Part shown: one piece after another, positions 1 through 6,085 of the stretch
Numbering within the stretch: position 1 is the first letter of the stretch
Layout of the letters: the number at the start of each line of letters is the position of its first letter
Assembly (NCBI GenBank): GCA_017557085.1
Contig: JAFZAR010000130.1
Location: 1-13,709, forward strand
Direction of reading: 5' to 3'
Length of the DNA stretch: 13,709 bases
DNA from: Verrucomicrobiota bacterium
Lineage (GTDB): Bacteria > Verrucomicrobiota > Verrucomicrobiia > Limisphaerales > UBA1412
Position numbers and translations under genes: made by a program
The notes under the pieces: model-generated
Databases searched by the model: none
What the model was told of the DNA's origin: nothing
What the model saw: the letters and a program-made list of their open reading frames with translations, nothing else

Positions 1-3000
1 AAAGATCTGGGTGATGCCATTATGCGTCCGGGCGATCTGGTCAGACCGATCGACCCCGAAGGCGGTGATTGGTTTGTCACAAACATTGTCAGCAACAGCA
101 GATATCCGGGACAGGATGCTGCCTATGGCAGTGAAGGTCCCAGCAACGCGCTGGACGGTGATGTGAACACCAAATATTTGAACTATGATGTGAACAATTC
201 CGGTTTCATCGTGACTCCGAAAGCGGGCAAGACCACTGTGAAGAGCATCAGATTCTGGACAGCCAATGACTCCCCGGATCGTGATCCAACGAGTTGGGTT
301 CTGTACGGTACCGATGAAGCGATCGTAAGCACGGACAACAGCACCGGTTTGGAAGAAAACTGGACGCTGATCGACAGCGGTAATGTTGATCTGCCGGCTG
401 ACCGCAAGGTTGAAGGCCCGCTGGTTGCAGTCAACAACGATACTGCTTACACCTCCTACAAACTGCTTTTCCCGACACTGAAGAACGCTGGCGAAGGTCA
501 CATGCAGATCGCTGACACTCTGTTCTACAAAGATACAGAGGGAACCAGTCCGATCTTCCAGGAAGGTGAGATCGGTTTGGCTGTTTCTTATGGTGAATCT
601 GTATGGAGCAGAATGGGATATGGTGAATCCACTCAGCATGCCATTGATGGCAACACGGGTACCAAATACTATGTCCGCAATGGTAAAGGCTCAGGCATCA
701 TCCTGATCCCGACCGCCAGCAGCTCCATCGTGACGGCTATGACCATTACTACCGCTAATGACGCTGAACAGCGCGATCCTACCAGCTATATTCTTTATGG
801 AACGACTGATCCAATAACCAGCGCTGATTTCACCAACGGTGATTCTGAATTATGGGTCAAGATCGCTGAAGGCGAGATCAATCTGCCTGCCGGTCGTAAG
901 ACCATCATCGAGGAACCAATCGAGTTCGATAACATGCAGATTTTCTACGCTTACAAGGTCGTCTTCCCCACCATCAAGAGTGAGGATCCGACCAGCGGTA
1001 TGCAATTCTCTGAGATCCAGCTCTACGGTGATGTCCTGGAAGCCGCTCCGGCGAACCTGATCAATTATCCGAGAGATTTCTTCATCGCGGTCAGCACAGA
1101 TGTGAGACCGTCTTCAGAACATTCTGACTCTGAGTCCGCCGCGATGTTGATTGACAATGTTTATGGTGATCCTGCTACCAAGTACTACAATAAAGCCTGC
1201 TGGACCAACAACATTGGCTTCATTGTGACACCTTCCGTTACCAAGGAACTCCAGTTCATTGAATTCTGCACTGCTAACGATTATGCCGAGCGCGATCCGT
1301 CGAGCTATAAGCTCTATGGCACGAACGATGAGATCACCTCTGTGGATAACGGCAGCGGCAATGAAGAAAACTGGACCCTGATCAAAGAAGGTACACTGAA
1401 CTTCACAGATGACCGTAACACTCAGACCGAGCAGATCACTCTGGACAGCGCTGTGACCTACAGCTCTTATAAGATGATCTTCCCGACCCGCAAGAGCGAT
1501 GATGTGACGACCACTGACAAGTACCAGTTGGGTATCCAGGTCTCTGAGATCTTCATGTACAGCTCTGCTTATGAGCGCATCACCGATCCTGCTGATTTCA
1601 TTATTGCGGTGGCTGATTATCAGTCCGGCAGTAACTATCCTGCTCAGGAACCTCCTTACGCGGTTGCGGATGGTGACATCAAGGTCAAATACCTGAATCG
1701 CGGTGGTCCCAAGAGCGGTTTCATCGTGACACCGGCCGTGCAGGTCACTCCGACAGCGGTCATGTACACCAGAGCCAATGACTCTGCGGATCGTGATCCT
1801 CTGACCGTTGAGATCTACGGCACGAACGATCCGATCATTGATCAGGACAACAGCGCGGGTGATAAAGAAAACTGGATACTGGTAGGCTCAGGTACCTTTG
1901 AGGCTTCCGATTTCCGTTTCAGAAACAGTAACATCATTTACTTCACCAACACGGATGCTTTCAGCTCCTACAGAGTGATCTTCCCGACACTGAGAGGTAC
2001 AGGTTTGATGCAGGTCGGTGAATTCTACTTCTTCGATCTGAGTGAACCCGAACCGCCGACTCCGGTCACCTTCGACTTTGAAGGCGACGTGAATTACAGC
2101 GGTTCCGCCAATGGCAGCATCACTGCCGGAACGGTAGAAGGTTCTTACACCGTGAAGGGCAGTGGCGCTGACGTTTGGGGCGACAATGACCAGTTCTTCT
2201 ACGCGGCCAAGAAGGTCGAAGGCGACTTCGACTACACAGTCTGTGTGGAAAGCTTCGACGGCAGCTCTAATGCCTGGGCCAAGGCCGGTATCATGGTTCG
2301 TGAAGCCAACGCGGACGACAACCAGATCGGCAATGCCCGCCGCTTCGCTCTGCAAGTCCAGACCGAAACCGGCAAGGGCAGCTCCAGCACTGATTACTGG
2401 GCCTCTTATCGTGATGCCGTGGGTGCCAGCGTAGGTGACGGACAATGTGTCCATAATGGACCGTTTGTGTTCCCGCATCTGCAGCGTATCGCTTATGTGG
2501 ACGGTGTGGTCTATGGTATGATCAGTGAAGACCAGGGCGAAACCTGGAATGTTCTGACAGTCATTGACACGAATACCTGGGCCGATGGAAGACTGGGCGC
2601 TGAACTGCCTCTGTACATCGGTATGTGGGTGACCTCTCACGAGGCCAACAGCAATGACGCGACCGCTGAATTCAGCGGAGTGACCCTGGTGGACGGCTCT
2701 GTTCCGATGTCTATCGTGAAGCAGCCGCCTGCAGAGCTCTCCGTGGAAGAAGGCTCCATCTTTGGACCTTCCGCTTTCGGAGTGATCGCTTTCGGTACGT
2801 ATGCTGAATTCACATGGGAGAAAGACGGTCAGAGTATCTCTGACGAAGATATCGAAACATTCTATGCCAGCAAGAAACTTGAAGGTGTTTATCGCCTGTT
2901 TGGTATGCAGAATTCGACTGTCAGCCCGAGCATCTGCTTCTCCAGCGAATGCAATGTGAGCGTTGATCCGAGCACCAATCCTGGCAAAGTCCAGGTTTGG

Positions 3001-3696
3001 ATCTATGACAGTCCGAATCCGGGCAGTCTGGCCGCCGTGGAAACAGCCTTCAATAACTTCAGAATGGCCGATCAGGTTTACTACATGACGGATTATCTGG
3101 AGATCCCGGCTGACCGCGCTGATTATTACGGCTCTGCCTTTATCGGCTTGCTGACACCGGAAGAAACAGGAGCCTACTACTTCTATGTGGCTTCCGATGA
3201 CGACAGCGCGTTCTATCTGAGCACGGATGACACTCCGGAGAATCTGACTCTGATCGGTGGTATCCACAGCGGTGACTGGACCAACAGTCGCGAATACACC
3301 AAGTATGACTATCAGAAGTCCGGTCCGGTGAATCTGGAAGCCGGCAAGAGCTATCTGTTCGTTGGTATGCACAATGAAGGCAGCGGCGGAGACAACTTCT
3401 CTGTTGCGTGGGCTACTCCGAGCATGGGCGACGTGGTTCCGACCACCCCGATCCCGGCCAAGTACCTGAGCCAATACGGCGTACCCAATGAGAAAGAACT
3501 GACTCTGAGCTACAGCATCGAAGGTGATGAACTGGTTCTCCGCTGGGCTGCTGAATCCGGCGCGAACCTGGAAGTGGCTCCGACAGCCGACAGCACCAGC
3601 TGGACGCTCCTGAGAGCTGAATTCGTAGGCGGTGCCTATCAATGCAGAGTTCCGATGAATGAAGCCGCTGGCTTCTATCGTCTGGTAGCTGAATAA
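1..3696 (+). CDS. Giant secreted multidomain protein (four F5/8 type C-like repeats, ConA-like, Ig-like, PA14-like), 5' end outside window
   Basis: The reading frame is open from base 1, so the true start and any signal peptide lie upstream. The first in-window Met codon (22) is probably internal. Counting residues from that Met, four homologous units occupy about 16-170, 183-336, 352-514 and 526-672. Each carries ANDxxxRDP, then a YGTxDxI-like stretch, then a YxxYKxxFPT-like strand, the pattern of discoidin/F5-8 type C-like repeats common in Verrucomicrobiota and Lentisphaerota. Residues about 683-890 resemble a ConA-like (DUF1349) domain, including GSGADVWG and AWAKAGIMVRE. Residues about 898-983 look Ig-like. 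Residues about 985-1140 look PA14-like (TPEETGAYYFYVASDDD). The C-terminal 65 residues end in FYRLVAE, as in many PVC secreted proteins. No catalytic motif was recognised, so an extracellular or surface carbohydrate-binding or adhesive role is inferred. Over the last 600 codons TTA, CTA and TCA are absent, a strong codon bias. The pseudopilin gene follows about 60 bp downstream. Confidence 0.9.
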   Translation, partial: KDLGDAIMRPGDLVRPIDPEGGDWFVTNIVSNSRYPGQDAAYGSEGPSNALDGDVNTKYLNYDVNNSGFIVTPKAGKTTVKSIRFWTANDSPDRDPTSWVLYGTDEAIVSTDNSTGLEENWTLIDSGNVDLPADRKVEGPLVAVNNDTAYTSYKLLFPTLKNAGEGHMQIADTLFYKDTEGTSPIFQEGEIGLAVSYGESVWSRMGYGESTQHAIDGNTGTKYYVRNGKGSGIILIPTASSSIVTAMTITTANDAEQRDPTSYILYGTTDPITSADFTNGDSELWVKIAEGEINLPAGRKTIIEEPIEFDNMQIFYAYKVVFPTIKSEDPTSGMQFSEIQLYGDVLEAAPANLINYPRDFFIAVSTDVRPSSEHSDSESAAMLIDNVYGDPATKYYNKACWTNNIGFIVTPSVTKELQFIEFCTANDYAERDPSSYKLYGTNDEITSVDNGSGNEENWTLIKEGTLNFTDDRNTQTEQITLDSAVTYSSYKMIFPTRKSDDVTTTDKYQLGIQVSEIFMYSSAYERITDPADFIIAVADYQSGSNYPAQEPPYAVADGDIKVKYLNRGGPKSGFIVTPAVQVTPTAVMYTRANDSADRDPLTVEIYGTNDPIIDQDNSAGDKENWILVGSGTFEASDFRFRNSNIIYFTNTDAFSSYRVIFPTLRGTGLMQVGEFYFFDLSEPEPPTPVTFDFEGDVNYSGSANGSITAGTVEGSYTVKGSGADVWGDNDQFFYAAKKVEGDFDYTVCVESFDGSSNAWAKAGIMVREANADDNQIGNARRFALQVQTETGKGSSSTDYWASYRDAVGASVGDGQCVHNGPFVFPHLQRIAYVDGVVYGMISEDQGETWNVLTVIDTNTWADGRLGAELPLYIGMWVTSHEANSNDATAEFSGVTLVDGSVPMSIVKQPPAELSVEEGSIFGPSAFGVIAFGTYAEFTWEKDGQSISDEDIETFYASKKLEGVYRLFGMQNSTVSPSICFSSECNVSVDPSTNPGKVQVWIYDSPNPGSLAAVETAFNNFRMADQVYYMTDYLEIPADRADYYGSAFIGLLTPEETGAYYFYVASDDDSAFYLSTDDTPENLTLIGGIHSGDWTNSREYTKYDYQKSGPVNLEAGKSYLFVGMHNEGSGGDNFSVAWATPSMGDVVPTTPIPAKYLSQYGVPNEKELTLSYSIEGDELVLRWAAESGANLEVAPTADSTSWTLLRAEFVGGAYQCRVPMNEAAGFYRLVAE
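67..2037 (+). repeat. Four tandem protein-level repeats (F5/8 type C-like) within the giant secreted protein
   Basis: Approximate unit boundaries on the DNA are 67-531, 568-1029, 1075-1563 and 1597-2037. Shared landmarks in each unit are an AxDG/TKYxN-type segment, ANDxxxRDP, an LYGTxDxI or IYGTNDPI segment, an ENW or ELW segment and an FPT strand. The FPT strand is followed by an MQ-containing strand in units 1, 2 and 4; unit 3 has IQVSEIF there. The units are clearly related in protein but have diverged at the DNA level, so this is an old duplication rather than a recent one. Unit 4 is the most divergent at its start (VADGDIKVKYLN) and at RDPLT. Confidence 0.8.
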
Positions 3697-3713
3697 TATC
3701 ACTAACGCAATGA

Positions 3714-3739
3714 GCGCGGGCGACGCAGGCCGCCCGCGC
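3714..3739 (+). promoter_or_regulatory. Perfect 9-bp GC-rich hairpin between the giant gene and the pseudopilin gene
   Basis: GCGCGGGCG (3714-3722) is an exact inverted repeat of CGCCCGCGC (3731-3739), with an 8-base loop. No T-tract follows (the next bases are CCCCTTGTGG), so it is not a canonical intrinsic terminator. It begins 17 bases after the upstream stop codon and ends about 20 bases before the likely pseudopilin ATG. It could be an mRNA 3'-end stabiliser, a partial terminator that sets the ratio of the two products, or an element affecting pseudopilin translation. Confidence 0.6.
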
Positions 3740-3759
3740 CCCTTGTGGCTATCCTGAAA

Positions 3760-4686
3760 ATGATGAAAGCATTAAATAATAAAACAGGTCTTAGCAAGGC
3801 GTTCACGCTGATCGAATTGTTGGTGGTCATCGCGATCATCGCCATTCTGGCCGGTATGATCTTGCCTGCGCTGAGCAAAGCAAAAGCGAAAGCACAGGGT
3901 ACCTCCTGCATGAACAACGGTAAGCAGATGATGCTGGGCGTCAGCCTGTTCACCAACGATCATGATGACTGGCTGCCTTGCAATCCGACCGGCGGCGGCG
4001 ATCCGGACGCGAATGCGACCGAGTGGTGTCAGGGTACGATGGATTTCAACCGTAATAATACGGATAACACCAACACCATGATGTTGATGAATCCGAGCAC
4101 CTGTCAGCTGGCCGATTATATCGGCAAGAACCCGAAGCTGTTCAAATGTCCTGCGGACAAGAGCAGAACCGATCGCGGTCCCCGCGTTCGTACCTTTGCC
4201 ATGAATCAGGCGGTGGGTTCATACGAAGTCGGCAATGTGGGCAGCGGCAATTACCGGACAGTCCACAGCGACTGGCTGAACGGCGGCAACAACGCCAGCG
4301 GCGCGTTTCTGTGCTATGGCAAGATGTCGGCCTTTACCCGTCCGGGACCGAGCCGTACATGGGTGATGGTGGATGAAGATCAGTACTCCATCAACGACGC
4401 TAATTTCGGTGTGGAAACGCAGCTGAGTGAATACCGCACGGGTTCCAATCCGGATACGGCTTCCGGCCGCTGGGTGGACCTTCCGTCCATCGAGCATGGC
4501 GGCGCTTGCGGTTTTGGTTTCGCTGACGGCCACTCTGAGATCAAGAAGTGGAAAGATTCCCGCACGATCGCGATGGTCCGTAAAGGTACTGTGAGCGGCA
4601 ACGTGGGACAGATCTCCCAGGAAACTCATGCCAACAGCGCGGATATCCGCTGGCTGTTCGACAGAACATCCGCTCCGGCCAACTAA
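3760..4686 (+). CDS. Type II secretion/type IV pilus-like pseudopilin with H-X9-DG C-terminal motif
   Basis: From the ATG at 3760 the product is 308 residues. A short basic leader (residues 1-14, ending LSKA) precedes the class III prepilin signature FTLIELLVVIAIIAILAG, with Phe15 as +1 and Glu19 as +5. The -1 residue is Ala rather than the usual Gly. The hydrophobic helix continues into a polar, Lys/Ala-rich stretch as in major and minor pseudopilins. The globular part includes LFKCPAD (127-133) and a perfect H-X9-DG motif, His246 to Asp256-Gly257, the prepilin-type processing-associated H-X9-DG domain found in multiple copies in Lentisphaerota, Verrucomicrobiota and Planctomycetota genomes. 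The protein should sit in the inner membrane and be cleaved by a prepilin peptidase. A GTG at 3745 and an ATG at 3763 are alternative starts, and none has a good Shine-Dalgarno. The gene probably shares a transcript with the giant secreted protein upstream. A strong terminator follows. Confidence 0.93.
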   Translation: MMKALNNKTGLSKAFTLIELLVVIAIIAILAGMILPALSKAKAKAQGTSCMNNGKQMMLGVSLFTNDHDDWLPCNPTGGGDPDANATEWCQGTMDFNRNNTDNTNTMMLMNPSTCQLADYIGKNPKLFKCPADKSRTDRGPRVRTFAMNQAVGSYEVGNVGSGNYRTVHSDWLNGGNNASGAFLCYGKMSAFTRPGPSRTWVMVDEDQYSINDANFGVETQLSEYRTGSNPDTASGRWVDLPSIEHGGACGFGFADGHSEIKKWKDSRTIAMVRKGTVSGNVGQISQETHANSADIRWLFDRTSAPAN

Positions 4687-4710
4687 GCGTGTTGTGATTT
4701 ATTAGAAACG

Positions 4711-4740
4711 AGATCTGTTCAGGGGCAGCCTGGCAGATCT
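4711..4740 (+). other. Hairpin just downstream of the pseudopilin gene
   Basis: AGATCTG (4711-4717) pairs exactly with CAGATCT (4734-4740). Inside it CAGG (4720-4723) pairs with CCTG (4729-4732) across a 5-base loop, leaving a small internal bulge. No T-tract follows directly; a second, T-tailed hairpin starts 5 bases later. A likely role is protection of the mRNA 3' end or support of the adjacent terminator. Confidence 0.5.
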
Positions 4741-4744
4741 ATAT

Positions 4745-4790
4745 ATAAAGGGCGTGTGAAAATATTTTCGCGCGCTCTTTATTTTTTTAT
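4745..4790 (+). terminator. Rho-independent terminator of the pseudopilin transcript
   Basis: A long stem pairs 4745-4762 with 4765-4782. It includes a few G-T wobble pairs around GGGCGTGTG and CGCGCTC, and the loop opens in the AAAATATTTT centre. The T-run ATTTTTTTAT (4781-4790) follows immediately on the plus strand. It sits about 60 bases after the pseudopilin stop codon. Confidence 0.82.
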
Positions 4791-4866
4791 TTACATTTCT
4801 TTCATTTCAATGTACTCTTTTTCTGCCTCTAGCAATAGGGGATATGATTTTAAATTTTTCATTAGG

Positions 4867-4893
4867 GCGGTATCGGGTGATACCGCTTTTTTT
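4867..4893 (+). terminator. Second plus-strand intrinsic terminator
   Basis: GCGGTATC (4867-4874) and GATACCGC (4879-4886) form a perfect 8-bp stem with a GGGT loop, followed by seven T residues (4887-4893). This is a textbook intrinsic terminator. It lies 84 bases after the terminator that already serves the pseudopilin gene, and no gene is visible in between. It is therefore either a backup terminator or the end of a short untranslated transcript. Confidence 0.82.
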
Positions 4894-4919
4894 GTTAAAA
4901 TAATAGACTTGCAAAGATT

Positions 4920-4963
4920 TTGAAGTTAAAATTTGGGCAGTTATGACACAATCGCTGATTGTG
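4920..4963 (+). promoter_or_regulatory. Candidate promoter overlapped by a 7-bp dyad, upstream of the RelE-like gene
   Basis: TTGAAG (4920-4925) and TATGAC (4942-4947) are spaced 16 bases apart, and each matches the sigma70 consensus at four of six positions. The perfect dyad CACAATC-GCT-GATTGTG (4947-4963) begins at the last base of the -10-like hexamer and covers the expected transcription start, a typical place for a repressor operator. The dyad is seen directly; promoter and operator roles are inferred. An alternative -10-like TATAAG at 4995-5000 would give a leaderless mRNA but lacks a matching -35. Confidence 0.4.
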
Positions 4964-5005
4964 GACTTCTAAAAATTATTAAATTAAAAGTATTTATAAG
5001 ATATT

Positions 5006-5395
5006 ATGAGGCAATTCCAAATCATATTCACGCCCGTGGCCGCGGCTGAGCTTGGCAAGATGCCTAAAGACTTGCAGTTGAACATTCTGGGTGAGTTTCG
5101 GGGGCTGCCTCAGCAGGTCTATCAGGATGACGAGAGTTTTGGCCGTTTGGAACGGGATGGAAGGATTCTGCACCGCTATCGTCTGGGGGATTATCGCATT
5201 TATTTCGAGAAACATGAGCTGGGTGTGCTGATCCACCGTATCCTGAGCCGCAACACATTGAAGGACTTCTGCTTTCGCTCCAAGATCAGCCTGATTGGCG
5301 AGGACGAGGATCTGGAAGATAATCCCCACTTCTGGGAGTTGATCGAAGCCGGTAAACAACATGCCGGCAACGCCGTGCCGCCTGTCATTAAATAA
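5006..5395 (+). CDS. RelE/ParE-family toxin-like protein, solitary
   Basis: The product is 129 residues. Residues 1-92 fit the RelE/ParE fold: an N-terminal strand (QFQIIFTP), a helical pair containing ELGKMPKDLQLNIL, then a beta sheet with GRILHRYRLGDYRIYF (residues 52-67) and VLIHRILSRN (74-83). Family members act on ribosome-bound mRNA (RelE type) or gyrase (ParE type), usually paired with an antitoxin gene. Here no antitoxin-sized frame lies directly upstream or downstream on the same strand, so the gene is an orphan in this window. It may be a domesticated or non-toxic homologue. Residues 93-129 form an acidic-then-neutral tail (GEDEDLEDNPHFWELIEAG) beyond the usual compact domain. The ATG at 5006 has no clear Shine-Dalgarno. 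The gene has its own terminator and is probably monocistronic. The family call is fairly sure; activity is not. Confidence 0.8.
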   Translation: MRQFQIIFTPVAAAELGKMPKDLQLNILGEFRGLPQQVYQDDESFGRLERDGRILHRYRLGDYRIYFEKHELGVLIHRILSRNTLKDFCFRSKISLIGEDEDLEDNPHFWELIEAGKQHAGNAVPPVIK

Positions 5396-5410
5396 GTCCC
5401 GGCAGTTATA

Positions 5411-5435
5411 ATCATGTGGTGATGAACCACATGAT
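5411..5435 (+). other. Perfect 10-bp hairpin after the RelE-like gene
   Basis: ATCATGTGGT (5411-5420) and ACCACATGAT (5426-5435) are exact inverted repeats around a GATGA loop. No T-tract follows, so it is not a terminator by itself. It could protect the mRNA 3' end or be a protein-binding dyad. Confidence 0.6.
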
Positions 5436-5455
5436 CAACACAGATAAATCAACAT

Positions 5456-5481
5456 AATGACGCGCATTCCGCGTCATTTTT
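5456..5481 (+). terminator. Terminator of the RelE-like gene
   Basis: AATGACGCG (5456-5464) pairs perfectly with CGCGTCATT (5470-5478) around a 5-base loop, and a short T-run (5477-5481) follows on the plus strand. Read on the minus strand it lies about 30 bases beyond the lipoprotein stop codon. It has a poor T-tract in that direction but might still help end that transcript. Confidence 0.7.
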
Positions 5482-5510
5482 CATTCTTCGGGGCTTTGAT
5501 TTAAATTGTT

Positions 5511-5915
5511 TTACCGCCGTTTGGCTTTGCCGGAGAGGGGTTCTACGGAATTGCCGTTGTCGGCCGGGATATGAACGGACTGCAGAGGGATACCATTCTC
5601 ATCCACAACGACATCTACCGGTACCTGGACGACACGGCCATCGGCTGTGGTAACGGTCTGCCACTGGCGGACGACATAGGTACGGTTATTGAAGACCTCA
5701 CTCGTAGCGGCCGCGGTACCTTCGCCGAAACCTGCCACAAAACCGGCGGTATTGCCAACGACTCCGCCGACAGCCGCGCCCGCGGTACGACCGGCGGCCG
5801 GCCCCGGCTGACGCGGATTAGTGACGCCCATGATGTTGGGATCAGAGGCGCAGCCCGCAGTGAACACAGCGGCTGAGAGAGCCGCGAACAAGATTTGAGA
5901 AAGATTCTGTTTCAT
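5511..5915 (-). CDS. Small glycine-zipper lipoprotein
   Basis: From the ATG at 5915 the product is 134 residues. Residues 1-21 form a lipoprotein signal peptide with a hydrophobic core (ILFAALSAAVF) and a lipobox TAGC, so Cys22 should be lipidated. The +2 residue is Ala, with no Asp retention signal, so by Escherichia coli rules it would go to the outer membrane. Residues about 41-66 are a glycine-zipper-like stretch (AGRTAGAAVGGVVGNTAG and following), as in small envelope lipoproteins that insert into or stack at membranes. The remainder is a predicted beta segment (YVVRQWQTVTTADGRVVQVP) and a basic tail. A GTG at 5930 is an alternative start; the ATG is preferred because a purine-rich GAAAAGG lies just before it. 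The gene diverges from the secreted proline-rich gene. The exact function is unknown. Confidence 0.85.
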   Translation of the reverse strand: MKQNLSQILFAALSAAVFTAGCASDPNIMGVTNPRQPGPAAGRTAGAAVGGVVGNTAGFVAGFGEGTAAATSEVFNNRTYVVRQWQTVTTADGRVVQVPVDVVVDENGIPLQSVHIPADNGNSVEPLSGKAKRR

Positions 5916-5992
5916 GACCTTTTCTATCACCGCCAGCAGTGTAGCAATGAGCAGGGCCGGGAGACAATCTTAAAAGATGTGAAGAAGGATAC

Positions 5993-6022
5993 TTGCCAAA
6001 GCGAGGAAGAAAGGAGCATAAT
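5993..6022 (+). promoter_or_regulatory. Candidate sigma70-like promoter for the proline-rich secreted protein
   Basis: TTGCCA (5993-5998) and CATAAT (6017-6022) are separated by 18 bases. The -10 matches five of six consensus positions and the -35 four of six. A start near 6029 would give a leader of about 57 bases before the ATG at 6086. The 170-base divergent region shows no equally good promoter on the minus strand for the lipoprotein gene. Confidence 0.45.
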
Positions 6023-6085
6023 AAGGCTCAAGGAAAGCATAAACGGTTTCCGAAAATATAAGAATTTGTAAAAGAAAGAAATAGA

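Larger units (their letters stand above)
4687..5005. other. AT-rich intergenic region with hairpin, two terminators and promoter/operator candidate
   Basis: This 319-base gap contains no credible protein-coding gene. In order it holds a hairpin (4711-4740), the pseudopilin terminator (4745-4790), a 76-base AT-rich stretch, a second plus-strand terminator (4867-4893), then a promoter-like region with a 7-bp dyad (4947-4963) ahead of the RelE-like gene. Base composition is much more AT-rich than the flanking genes. Confidence 0.7.

Noticed and set aside
67..2037. Tandem repeats considered as a CRISPR-like or recent DNA-repeat array
   Set aside because: The units are about 450-490 bases, diverged at DNA level, continuous in one reading frame and lack spacers. 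They are protein domain repeats.
1888..3702. A 604-codon open frame on the minus strand opposite the giant secreted protein
   Set aside because: It is exactly codon-aligned with the sense frame, so it stays open simply because the sense gene avoids TTA, CTA and TCA codons there. It ends at a sense TCA at 1885-1887. Its translation has no recognisable domains and the sense product has several.
4810..4923. A 37-codon plus-strand frame beginning ATGTACTCT
   Set aside because: It runs straight through the perfect terminator hairpin and T-tract at 4867-4893, has no Shine-Dalgarno, and its composition is that of AT-rich intergenic DNA.
5571..5876. A plus-strand open frame of about 100 codons opposite the lipoprotein gene
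   Set aside because: The minus-strand reading gives a signal peptide, lipobox and glycine zipper. The plus-strand product has no such features.
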